From the NCBI GenBank assembly GCA_947095535.1, contig OX352772.1:118817997-118881996 (forward strand): a stretch of 64,000 bases of DNA, given 5' to 3'. A program made the translations under genes and the position numbers. The DNA comes from Poecilobothrus nobilitatus (taxonomy: Eukaryota > Arthropoda > Insecta > Diptera > Dolichopodidae). The notes below the pieces were generated by a model that was not told where the DNA came from, made no database searches, and saw only the letters and a list, made by a program, of their open reading frames with translations. The first letter of the stretch is position 1. Every line of letters starts with the position of its first letter. Shown one piece after another: positions 22,947 through 33,895 of this stretch.

Positions 22947-23290
22947 GCCTGTATTTCATTTGACTGTATTTCTTTATCATTTGACTGTATTTCATTTGCC
23001 TGTATTTCATTCTAAATTTGGAGAGATTTTAGAATTGCATTTAAAAGTAGGACCTTACGCTTTTTCCTGAAAATGTATATATATGTATATGTGGAAATCT
23101 GAAGTAGGAGGAACTTTAGTGAATTCACGCCTTTTACAGAATATTTATATAATATATTTTTAATATGAAATACATATATAATAAATACATATATAGTATA
23201 ATATGAAATACAGGCAAATGAAATACAGGCAAATGACATACAGGCAACTGAAAATACAGGGAAATGAAATACGGTCAACAGAAATACAGC
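22947..23290. repeat. Foldback segment of inverted 15-bp repeats, unit U0
   Basis: Left arm has GCCTGTATTTCATTT and TGACTGTATTTC units (22947-23015). Right arm has GAAATACAGGCAAAT units (23207-23290). The spacer is ~190 bases. The right arm has an extra ATACATATATA expansion. Confidence 0.7.
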
Positions 23291-23533
23291 CTTGTATAGT
23301 AACTCCTCCACTTTTCAACAAAAAAAATTCAAATTTCTTTGTTTAATTTCAAAACGGATCAATAGAAAATTTTGAATGCGTAATTTGACAGACATTTCAG
23401 TGTTTACAACGTCGCGAACACATTGTCAAACTATTTTCGATGATACAACATCGTCAAATTTTTTTTTTTGACATTTCAGATCATGAGACGATGTGTTGGA
23501 CACATCGAAAATGCATTTCCGATCAGAAGGATC

Positions 23534-25876
23534 CGATGGGAGGGAATAATAAAAATTGTTGAGGATGATGCGTAATACAAAAAAGTTGAAATAAATCAAA
23601 AATATAACGGTTGTTTGAAGAATTTATATTTTATGTTTAAATTTGGTATACATACGTATGTATTTATGTTCATGTACATCGTATATGTTATTTTAATGAA
23701 TACAATAAGAATGTGTAGATATGTATGTATGTTTATAGCGGCATATATATTATTATACGTATTTTATTATACTTAGAGGAAATTATTCTATGTTTGAAAT
23801 ATTTTTAAAGAAATATTGCGATGTATGGTGATAAATATGATGATATAGTATACCACTATTATATAATATATATGCATTATACACATTAATTTGATATTTT
23901 GTAGGAAGTAAGTATAAATTAACATACGTCCGCATATTTGCCTTTTAGTATTAAATAGCGCTATAAGCATTATTTGGAAAAATTGTCGATTAATAATCGT
24001 TAGGGGGTAGAATAGAACTTGTCATGTGTTGTCAAAATTTCGCTTTAATACGTTTATAATAATGGCAATTAATTTTTATTCTATTGTTGTATTAGGTTTG
24101 CCCGCGTTTGGGGCTAAAACTGGATAGTTTGAAATAACTTCACTTTTGTAACGCTTACATGAAAGAAATTGATAGTTATGTGGTGTTAGTGGAAATGCGT
24201 AAATCTCAAGTTGTTTTATCTCTTTCTTTCTTTCTTGTTTTTTAATTTTTGAAAAATTTCAAATTACATTTATTTTAGAGATTTAAAAAATTCGGTTTTT
24301 GAAATTTAAAAAATTCGTCAATTTAAAACCGATATTGGCGCTATTTGTGATCTAGAGATAACAACTAAATGCAAATCCATCTATAATGTTTCATTCTATA
24401 GTTTTACAAACAGATCGTGCTTATTCAAAAATTTACATTTCTTTTTTCTGTTTACTATTTACTAATCGGAATTAATAATAATACAATTTTAGAAATATTT
24501 AGAACATTGCTGAAATTCCCGAAAATCTCGTAAATATTTCTCAAGATTTTGGAGCCTCAAAATTCACGATATAAAATTTTTCCAGATTTCGGGAAGCAAA
24601 AATTATAAAGATTTCTCTAATATAAATTAAGCAAAAATTTAAAGAAACTCTAGTATAGAGGCACTACGTCGAAATTCACGTTCCAAAAACCCACTTGGCC
24701 TTAAATTTTAGCATTTCTAGAAAATTAATTTTTCAAATCTTAGTTTACAAAAGAAATGTTTCACACAATTTTTGTATATCAAAATATATATTTGGCCAGA
24801 AGTTCATTGAAACTCATTGTGTAAAAAACTACAAAGCATATTTATTAAAGCGCTTAAAATTGCAAAAATAAATCCTTTTGTATATAAATATGTAATTAGG
24901 TACTTAAATATTTTTTTTTTATGTTTTCAATGATCTAGCTACTTGAATTTTGTAGAAACCATGAATTGTCTTGATAATTGAATTTTGTTACTTAGTATAT
25001 TTTTGTGTTTAATGTTTTTGTTATTTGTTTTGTTATATTAATATTATTTTAATTAATTCAACTATTATAAATGTAATTTTATTTAATATCTATGTATTTA
25101 TTATTAGCACATTTCCAAAAAAATTTTGAAAAAATGTGTCTATTAGTTTTACTCCGTCCGTCTGTTTACAAAACTTCTACACTGTTAAAGATAGAGAAAA
25201 AAAATTTTAACCAAGGGTAGATCATATGGGTGGCTTAACCATAAAAAAATTAATTTTGTAGAACAACTTTTTCATGTAGCCCTGCAATCCCTCAAACTTT
25301 GAAAAAGCCCTTTTTTTAAATGCGTATATCTCATGTTCAACTTAACATTTTTTCAATCTGAAAACGATATTCGTCAGGAAATTTTTTTATCATTGTAAAT
25401 CAATATCAAAATTATACATTTTTTTTAATTTAGTACTTAAATTTACCGTGATGTGAAACCCAAACCCTGTTTATGAGCTATTAGGGCTCAAAAATTTTAA
25501 ATTTGCTATTTTTATACACCTGTAACTTAGGCACCTGAACACATTTTTCCTCCGCAAGATAAAAAAATTAAAGCTCCAATAATATATTTTTACGTATGGT
25601 TTCTCTTAATTGTATAGAGTTCCAGAGTTACAGCCCCTCAAAATTCCAAAAAAGCCCTATTTTCAAATGTATATATCTCAGGCTCTGCATATGAGTGAGT
25701 TTTACAATATAACAATATAACACTAGAAGAGCGGAAATTTTCTTGTCTCTATAAAACAATATCAAAATTACGCAATATTATGTAATTTACTATTTATTTC
25801 TTTTTTCATAAGTCCGGCACGGTTTGAGATAGGAACTTGAAATTTTGAGATAAAAAAGAAATTTTGGAATTTTGTT
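23534..25876 (+). repeat. DINE-1-like repeat block of array unit U1
   Basis: Homologous to 18720-21100. It stops abruptly at GGAATTTTGTT, where U2 continues with GTACCGCCCC. Here it joins the middle of the I-clade LINE instead, so no transposase tail is present in U1. Confidence 0.7.
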
Positions 25877-27041
25877 TGGAAGAATAGCAATTGGCGTCCT
25901 TAGGCCAACCAGAATTGACGGATTATTAACAGAATCAAATTTCCCAACAGTGGAAGAAAGAAGGGATTAACTGTCACTTAGGTTAATAACAAAGGCCATC
26001 TATAACGACACACATCCTTTGCACAACTTAGCAAATGCAGCTATTCAAGAAGAATTGAACATTCCTAAAATCTCCGCATTATGTAAAGTTTTACAACTAA
26101 TAAAGGACCTAGAATTAGATATATTCGCCTGTCAACATAGAAAAGAGGAAGACCAAATCTCCTGGGGAAACTGGAGACAATGGATACACGACCACTTAAG
26201 TGAAAAGAAAAAACGGAAACTAGTGAAGGAACATACAGGAAATTATACCAAGAGCATAGAGAACAAACGAAAACATTAGTGCCAATATTCACAGATGCCA
26301 CAAAAGGAACAAACGGAGTCGCTTTACCCATAATCGAACACAATACGGTAATAAAAACGGCGGTGAAACCAAGCTATTGTCCAGTATATGTGGCAGAACA
26401 ACTGGCTCTGCTTAAAGCAATTAAAGAGGTCCAAATAAGCAACAACCAATCCATAATATATACGGGCTGCCTAAGTGTCGTAAAAGCTATTAAAACAATA
26501 ACAATAACTCACAAACGACAACGCTGATACAAATCTGCTGGATTCCAGGCCACGTTGGAATCAAAGGAAACGGAATAGTAGACAAAGAGGGGCAAAACTT
26601 GCAACAATTCGCCCAACGAAACTAATTATTCCTAGTTAATATACAATGGCCAAAAAGCAGATTGCAGTGCACATCCAAAAAATTAGGAAACAAGCATGGG
26701 ACAACTCAACATCTTTCAGAAAGTTACACAATCCGAATGCAAATGTATCAAGCTTAATAGGCACCGAAAACCGAGATATAGCAATAAGGATATCCAGAGT
26801 TAGAATGGGTTGCACTTTGTATACCCACAAACACCTCTTCAGCGGAGAAGACCCCCCAATCAGCCGTTTCTGCAACAACACGCTAACCATCAAGCACATA
26901 TTTACCGACTGTAGCGAAACAACGGTCTTTTGGGCAAATGAGAGAGTGTCACTGATGGAAATTCTAGCAAAGAATGACAAGGTCAGTCTCGGTAAAGTAA
27001 TTGGACTGCTAAAACACCACCAAATTTGGGAGAAAATATAA
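25877..27041 (+). pseudogene. I-clade LINE ORF2 C-terminal part with RNase H, broken
   Basis: It reads in several frames: 26019-26279, 26279-26527 and 26646-27041. RNase H features are IFTDA (first Asp), VAEQLALLKAI (Glu), IYTGCLSVVKAI (Gly where Asp is expected) and WIPGHVGIKGNGIVDKE (last Asp region). The last block has LTIKHIFTDC, typical of the I-group C-terminus. RNase H in a LINE supports the I superfamily. Loss of the third acidic residue and the frameshifts make it inactive. Confidence 0.75.
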
Positions 27042-27231
27042 ATATAAAACAAATAGTAATATCATTATATTTTAATATTTAATACTCAATATAATATAGT
27101 TAAGTAAATTTATAATATCTAGTGTATAAGAATTTTAATATTTAGTATATAATATAGTATATAAGATGGCCCAAAATTATTGTATATTTATTTATAATAT
27201 GCAATAATATTAAATAAATAAATAAATAAAT
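25877..27231 (+). mobile_element. I-clade LINE, 3' fragment (unit U1)
   Basis: Matches 36361-37709. It begins in the region between RT and RNase H and ends in an AAAT-repeat tail. The sharp left junction against the DINE-like block is best read as a deletion of ~5.2 kb relative to U2 (31136-36360). Confidence 0.8.
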
Positions 27232-27324
27232 TGAAAACAATCATGTATGTTTTTAATTTAAAAATTAGCTAAAAGTTTGCGAAACGAGCCAGAAACACTT
27301 CCAAAATTTATATTCATATCTTAC

Positions 27325-27432
27325 CTCTCGTGCCATACATTTCATTCCAACATATAAAAATATTCCCACTGTGTTGTAGCTTGTACGAAAGTTTTGATCA
27401 TGTTGTTTTATATCATTGATAAAATTTTCCAT
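27325..27432 (-). pseudogene. Myb/SANT-like exon, internally deleted, unit U1
   Basis: Start and donor are kept, but about 90 bases between TGTAGCTT and GAAAGTTTTGATC are missing. Most of the domain is therefore gone. Confidence 0.6.
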
Positions 27433-27530
27433 AACGTGGATATTTTCTTTTTGTTGGAACTAAATTCTGTCTCATATTGTAATCTAATTGTTATGAGAAG
27501 AATTTTTCTCCCATGAGTCCAAATATTGTT

Positions 27531-28500
27531 GGCGAAATATATGAGCCTTTCTTTTGCTTCTTTTTTTCCGAATTTTATGTTTCTATACAATATATGGTAT
27601 TGCTATACATATAGTTTGAAATTTGAATATGAATGATATACAAATGAATTTATAGAGCTACGTAGTTTTAGGTATATCTATAGTCTATGGCTATATGTAT
27701 ATTTTGTTTTATTTTATTTTTTATGTTTCTATACAATATACGCTATTGCTGTACATGTAGTTTGATATGAATAGTATAGATATGTATTTTTATGTAGCTA
27801 TGTAATGTTAAGTATTTATCTCCATATTTTTGTTTTGTTATGTTTATTTTTTTTTCTGTTTTGTGTAGAAAGAATGAATGTGAATATCATATGTAAGTAT
27901 TAGGTATATAATGTAAATTGAAAATTGTATAAGGTTTTTTGAGTTACAAACAAATTGTGTATGAAAGTACATTTTTTAAAAAAAAAAGCTAAAAAATGTG
28001 TGCATTGTATATAAAAATTTCTTATTATTGGAATGAGTATTCTTAATTATTCTAATAAAAATTCGTCGCTTCCATTGAGGTATGTAATATAATATGCAAA
28101 ATGGTTTGTATTTTTATTTTAAAAATTGAATTGATCTGTAAACCAGTAAAAAACAAGTACATATGTACATATTTATGTATTTTTGATATTTTTTTAAGAA
28201 TAAAATGTAAGGGTAGATTTTTAAAATTAATAATAAATGTACAAAATAATTTTCATGCAATTCACAAAATCATTTGTTGAAATTTGCATCTAAATTAATA
28301 TTACGATACATATGTATATTATTTATGCATCACAAATTCAATAATATTTTATAATATTTTTTTCTTAAAAATTTGTTAAGAATAAGAAATATGATTGCTG
28401 AAAATAGAAGTATTCGAAAATAACCGTTCAATAAGAGGTCTATTTATGTATTAATTAAAATATGTGACAACCTAAAAACCAAACTAGAAAATATTTCGCC
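27531..28500. mobile_element. 970-bp terminal-inverted-repeat element, copy in U1
   Basis: Ends are GGCGAAATAT and ATATTTCGCC, perfect 10-bp inverses. The match can be stretched outward with mismatches (GTTGGCG against GCTGGCG). U0, U4, A1 and A2 lack this segment at the same place (CAAATATTGTT|ATTGTCGTTG), so it is an insertion. No transposase frame is visible, so it is non-autonomous. The superfamily is not clear because the target duplication cannot be fixed; TTGTT occurs on both sides, but 15 bases away on the right. Confidence 0.65.
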
Positions 28501-28655
28501 AGCCACAAATTTACTTGTTATTTTCGTTGACTTACTTCACTATCAAAAGCAAACAAAAAATTATAAAATAGCTAATATTATTTAAAAAAATTATTTTTTT
28601 CTTTTATTTTCATCAAAACTTAGCTAGATTCGTCCATTTTGGGGGCGTATCATAT

Positions 28656-28966
28656 GCCTGTATTTCATTTGCCTGTATTTCTTGATAATTTGACTGTATT
28701 TCATTTGCCTGTATTTCATTCTAAATTTGGTGAGATTTTAGAATTGCATTCAAAAGCAGGGCTTTACGCTTTTTCAAGAAAATTTATATATGTGTATATG
28801 TGGGAATCTGAACTAGGAGGGATTTTAGTGAATTCACGCCTTTTACAGAATATTTATATAATATATTTTTGTATAATATGAAATACAGGCAAATGAAATA
28901 CAGGCAAATGACATACAGGCAAATGAAAATACAGGAAAATGAAATACGATCAAAAGAAATACAGCC
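28656..28966. repeat. Foldback segment of inverted 15-bp repeats, unit U1 (clearest copy)
   Basis: Left arm 28656-28720: GCCTGTATTTCATTT repeated, with one TGACTG variant. Right arm 28878-28966: AAATACAGGCAAATG in tandem, exactly inverse, 15-bp period. The spacer is 157 bases. The arms could form a long hairpin. The translated VFHLPVF repeats are a by-product. Confidence 0.75.
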
Positions 28967-29193
28967 TTGTATAGTAATTCCACCACTTTTCAACAAAAAA
29001 AATTCAAATTTCTTTGTTTAATTTCAAAACGGATCAACAGAAAATTTTGAATTCGTAATTTGACAGACATTTCAGTGTTTACAACGTCGCGAACACATTG
29101 TCAAACTATTTTCGATGATACAACATCGTCAAATTCTTTTTTTGACATTTCAGATCATGGACACATCGAAAATGCATTTCCGATCAGAGGGAT

Positions 29194-31340
29194 CCGATGG
29201 GAGGAAATAATAAAAATTGTTGAGGATGATGCGTAATACAAAAAAGTTGAAATAAATCAAAAATATAACGGTTCTTTGAAGAATTTATATTTTATGTATA
29301 AAATTGGTATACATACGTATATATTTATGTTGATGTACATCGTATATGTTATTTTATTGAATACAATAAAAATGGGTAGATATGTATGTATGTATATATA
29401 GCGGCATATATATTATTATACATATTTTATTATACTTAAAGAAAATTATTCTATGTTTGAAATATTTTTAAAGAAATATTGCGATGTATGGTGATATAAT
29501 ATGATGATATAATATACCACTATTACATAATATGTATGCATTATACACATTAATTTGATATTTTGTAGGAAGTAAGTATAAATTAACATACGTCTGCATA
29601 TTTGCCTTTTAGTATTAAATAGCGCTATAAGCATTATTTGGAAAAATTTTTGATTGATAATCGTTAGGGGGTAGAATAGAACTTGTCATGTGTTGTCAAA
29701 ATTTCGCTTTAATACGTTTATAATAATGGCAATTAATTTTTATTCTATTGTTGTATTAGGTTTGTCCGCGTTTGGGGCTAAAACTGGATAGTTCGAAATA
29801 ACTTCACTTTTGTAACGCTTACATGAAAGAAATTGATAGTTATGTGGTGTTAGTGGAAATGTGTAAATATCAAGTTGGTTTACCTCTTTCTTTCTTTCTT
29901 GTTTTTTAATTTTTGAAAAATTTGAAATTACATTTATTTTAGAGATTTAAAAAATTCGGTTTTTAAGTGATTTTTGGGCAATTCGGTTTTTGAAATTTAA
30001 AAAATTCATCAATTTAAAACCGATATTGGCGCTATTTGTGATCTAGAGATAACAACTAAATGCATATCCATCTATAATGTTTTATTCTATATTCAAAAAT
30101 GATACATGACACGCTTAAAATTGCAAAAATAAATCTTTTTGTATATACATATGTAATTAGGTACTTAAATATTTTTTTTTTTATGTTTTCAATGATTTAG
30201 CTACTTCAATTTTGTAGAAACAATGAATTGTCTTGATAATTGAATTTTGTTATTTAGTATATTTTTGTGTTTAATGTTTTTGTTATTTGTTTTGTTATAT
30301 TAATATTATTTTAATTAATTCAACTATTATAAATGTAATTTTATTTAATATCTATGTATTTATTATTAGCACATTTCCAAAAAAATTTTGAAAAAATGTG
30401 TCTATTAGTTTTACTCCGTCCGTCTGTTTACAAAACTTCTACACTGTTAAGGATAGAGAAAAAAAATGTTAACCAAGGGTAGATCATATGGGTGGGTTAA
30501 CCATAAAATAATTAATTTTGTAGAACAACTTTTTCATGTAGCCCTGCAATCCCTCAAACTTTGAAAAAGCCCTTTTTTTAAATGCGTATATCTCATGTTC
30601 AACTTAACATTTTTTCAATCTGAAAATGATATTCGTCAGGAATTTTTTTTATCATTGTAAATCAATATCAAAATTATACATTTTTTTTAATTTAGTACTT
30701 AAATTTACCGTGATGTGAAACCCAAACCCTGTTTATGAGCTATTAGGGCTCAAAAATTTTAAATTTGCTATTTTTATACACCTGTAACTTAGGCACCTGA
30801 ACATATTTTTCCTCCGCAAGATAAAAAAATTAAAGCATCAGTAATATATTTTTACGTGTGGTTTCTCTGAATTGTATAGGGTTCCAGAGTTACAGCCCCT
30901 CAAAATTCCAAAAAAGCCCTATTTTCAAATGTATATATCTCAGGCTCTGCATATGAGTGAGTTTTACAATATAAAAACACTAGAAGACCGGAAATTTTCT
31001 TGTCTATATAAAACAATATCAAAATTACGCAATATTATGTAATTTACTATTTATTTCTTTTTTCATAAGTCCGGCACGGTTTGAGATAGGAACTTGAAAT
31101 TTTGAGATAAAAAAAAAATTTTGGAATTTTGTTGTACCGCCCCTGTTTAAGAGTTATTACGGCTAAAAACTTGAAATTTTTCTATTTTTAGACACCTGTA
31201 ACTTAGGCACCTGTACAAGCTTTTTTTCGACAAGACATAAAAATTAAAACTTCAGTAATGTTTATGGGATATTGAAACAAAAATTTAGAATACTACACTT
31301 TCTAAAGCTTTAAAATCTAAAACTATCAACATTTATTATT
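29194..31340 (+). repeat. DINE-1-like repeat block of array unit U2
   Basis: Collinear with 18720-21327 but lacking ~460 bases after TCTATATTCAAAAATGA (near 30105). Contains the CCGTCCGTCTG remnant near 30417 and two CACCTGTAACTTAGGCACCTG boxes. Confidence 0.7.
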
Positions 31341-31478
31341 ATGTCATGTATTATCTTACATAATATAATAATTGATAATGAAGGTTACGATAATTTAGAT
31401 GCTAGTTTGATTGAAAATGAGGAAGAAGATAATTCTAATGTTCCAAATTCTGAAATAATCAATGAAACTGCAAAATAA
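31341..31478 (+). pseudogene. PIF/Harbinger transposase C-terminal fragment, unit U2
   Basis: Same as the fragment at 21328, but loss of two A in an A-run gives an early TAA (31476-31478). The basic KRDRIKKQL tail is therefore out of frame. Confidence 0.55.
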
Positions 31479-32062
31479 GAGGGACTGTATCAAAAGACAA
31501 CTTTGTGCTTAAACATATTTATTTTTATATTTTTTTTCCAAAAAAAAAAAAATTTAAAGCTTTAAAATATTTCTAATTTTCTTCATTTTAATTTTAAATA
31601 AACATAAAAATAAACGAAAATGGATTTCATTTCAACCTCTAACATCCATATTGTTGTATAATACCAAGGTTTATAGCAAAGACTATGTATATGCATACAT
31701 ATATTTGTATTTGTATGTACATACATATATTTGCATAGTCGTTGGTAATACGGTATTCATAGAATTTTAAATCGGATTTCTCTAGTAATTTAATAATAGA
31801 AACTTTTATTATTTACATATGTTGTGATTAGTAGGATACTTATTCATAATTTGTATAGATATTACGAACTGCAATACCTATTTGTATAGCAACATAAAAA
31901 ATTATTCAAACATAAAACATAAAAAATATAAAAATTATTCAAATATAAATAACAAACTAAAAATTATTTTATAATTATTACATAGTCATTTAAAATATAT
32001 TTAAACTATAATTTTGTTATTTAAAAAAAAAATTTAAAATTAAAAAAATGTTTGAGTGAACA

Positions 32063-33509
32063 ATGCAAGGTGATAGGCCGATCCCTCCGGGGAATCGGTT
32101 TACCGGGCTACCGGTCGACGACCCAGGTCAATGTGGTCCTAGAGCCAAAAGAGGAAGAGGTCAAAATATTACCAATGATATTTTTCCTGCTTTACCCCAG
32201 GTAAATATTTACCAAAAGGATCCAAAATTTGTCCTTATAGAATCTACAGATAATGCCAAACCGCTATCCAGCTTTAGTGTTTTTGCCAAAAAGAACACTA
32301 TTGATAGCATCAGCACAGAAATTGAGTCTGTCAGCCTCCTTCGGGATAGTAATTTACTCATCTTAACTAAAACACAAAAAATAGCTGATAAATTTATCAG
32401 ATCTAAAAATGTTGGTGGTTTATGCACCATTTCAGCCAAATATCATGAAACACTTAACTCAACAAAAGGCACCATCTTTGATAAAAACTTAATTCCAACT
32501 AGTGAACAAAAAATCTTACAGGAAGGTGTAACAAGCCAAGGTGTAACAAGTGTTTACAAATTTTCTAAAACAATTGATGGTAAAAAATTAGACTGGCCTA
32601 ATACTTTTAACTTTTGATGCATACAGAATTCCAAGCAAAATTGACATCGCATGGTATCAAGTTAAAATAAAAGAATACTTCCCAAATCCTATGAGGTGTA
32701 AAAATTGCCAACTTATTGGTCATACCGCCAAGCATTGCAAAAACTCGGCAAATTGTGTAAATTGCAATCTTCCTCCACATTCACCATTAGATTGTACACG
32801 AACTATGTGTTCAAATTGTTTGGGAGAACATCCATCTTCGTCCAATTCCTGTCCAAAATACGTACAACAAAAAGAAATTCTAAAAATAAAAACGCAAAAT
32901 AAATGTAATTTTGGTGAAACTCGTAAAATATATAATCAAAAAAACCCAGGTTTATCAGCAAATATCCAAAATTTTTCTTCTGTTGTAAAAAATACATCAA
33001 CTCCAAATAAAAATATTTTAATTTCAAAACAAATAGATAAAATGTTAAACTTAAATAATGAAATAATAATACCTCTTTCCTCTTCTTCTTCAATAAAACA
33101 AAATACTAATTCAATTGAAAAAATAGATAATAATACAACCACAAATACTCAAATAATAATTTCTTCTTCTTCCTTCACATCAAATCCAATATCCACTAAT
33201 AGTAATCCAATCTCCAATAATCAAATCCAATATCCAATAAGAGTAACAAAAACGAAGAAGAACACAATACCTTACAATATAATAACATTCAAAAATCAAA
33301 CACTCAATAATTCACTCAATATAATAACACTCAAAAATTCTCCAACCTGTCAACAAAGTAACTTTCCACTCAACTTGTATCACTCAAAACAACATCATCA
33401 GTCAAGTTTGATTGCTGATGAAAATAATGTATCAACAACAAATTGTATGAATAAAACATGTATAAATGAGTCTTTAGAACTTTCACATATTTCTGACAAT
33501 TTGTTGTAA
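32063..33509 (+). pseudogene. I-clade LINE ORF1 (gag-like, CCHC zinc knuckles), frameshifted
   Basis: This is a nucleic-acid-binding protein that packages LINE RNA. The N-terminal part is open at 32063-32617; a frameshift near 32605 moves to the second frame, which carries AYRIPSKIDIAWYQVK and NPMRCKNC. Knuckles start at 32691 and include CxxCxxxxHxxxxC (CKNCQLIGHTAKHC), CVNCNLPPHSPLDC, and a CSNCLGEHPSSSNSC-like third. A long Asn/Ser-rich, low-complexity tail follows to 33509. The same frameshift is in the other copy, so it predates duplication. Confidence 0.8.
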
Positions 33510-33637
33510 ACCAATTACTATTCACGTAAATAGTAATACTGGTTTACACAAAAAGACTTCTTTTTTTCTATTTTTTTCTTTCTGTTCTATCTTTCAAGGT
33601 CAAATTTAAATTATTTTCTTAATTATTTCAATTTGTA

Positions 33638-33895
33638 ATGCATAATATTCTTAAATTGAATACTATTGACAATTATAAAAAAACAAAAACTGTAAAGAAA
33701 GAAGAAGTCTTTATTAAACTCTATGACTCACACATTTTTATTGAACATTCACTTACAATTATTTTCATAAAAAAACTTATATTTAAAATACGGTTTGATT
33801 TCTTGTATTCCAATAATGCCAAACATCTTACTAAAAATCTACCAATTAAACCAAACAAAACCAAAAATTCTATAAATCCTTCTAAAAAAATATGA
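33638..33895 (+). CDS. 85-codon inter-ORF frame ending in ATGA overlap with ORF2
   Basis: This frame lies between ORF1 and ORF2, and its TGA overlaps the ORF2 ATG (ATGA at 33892-33895). Stop-start overlaps allow termination-reinitiation in some LINEs. The product is basic and Asn/Lys/Ile-rich and unlike any family I know. It may be chance in AT-rich DNA. The copy at 45794-46051 is identical, but the whole segment is nearly identical. Confidence 0.25.
   Translation: MHNILKLNTIDNYKKTKTVKKEEVFIKLYDSHIFIEHSLTIIFIKKLIFKIRFDFLYSNNAKHLTKNLPIKPNKTKNSINPSKKI

Noticed and set aside
26065..26343. 92-codon frame on the - strand, repeated three times
   Set aside because: It is the antisense shadow of the LINE coding sequence; the + strand has RNase H motifs.
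28639..28881. 80-codon frame with VFHLPVF repeats, present in three units
   Set aside because: It is explained by the 15-bp foldback repeat being a multiple of three. The frame is not kept in U0, U4 or A copies.
28656..28966. CRISPR-like spaced repeats
   Set aside because: Repeats are contiguous 15-bp tandem units in inverted arms without unique spacers, in a eukaryotic TE context.
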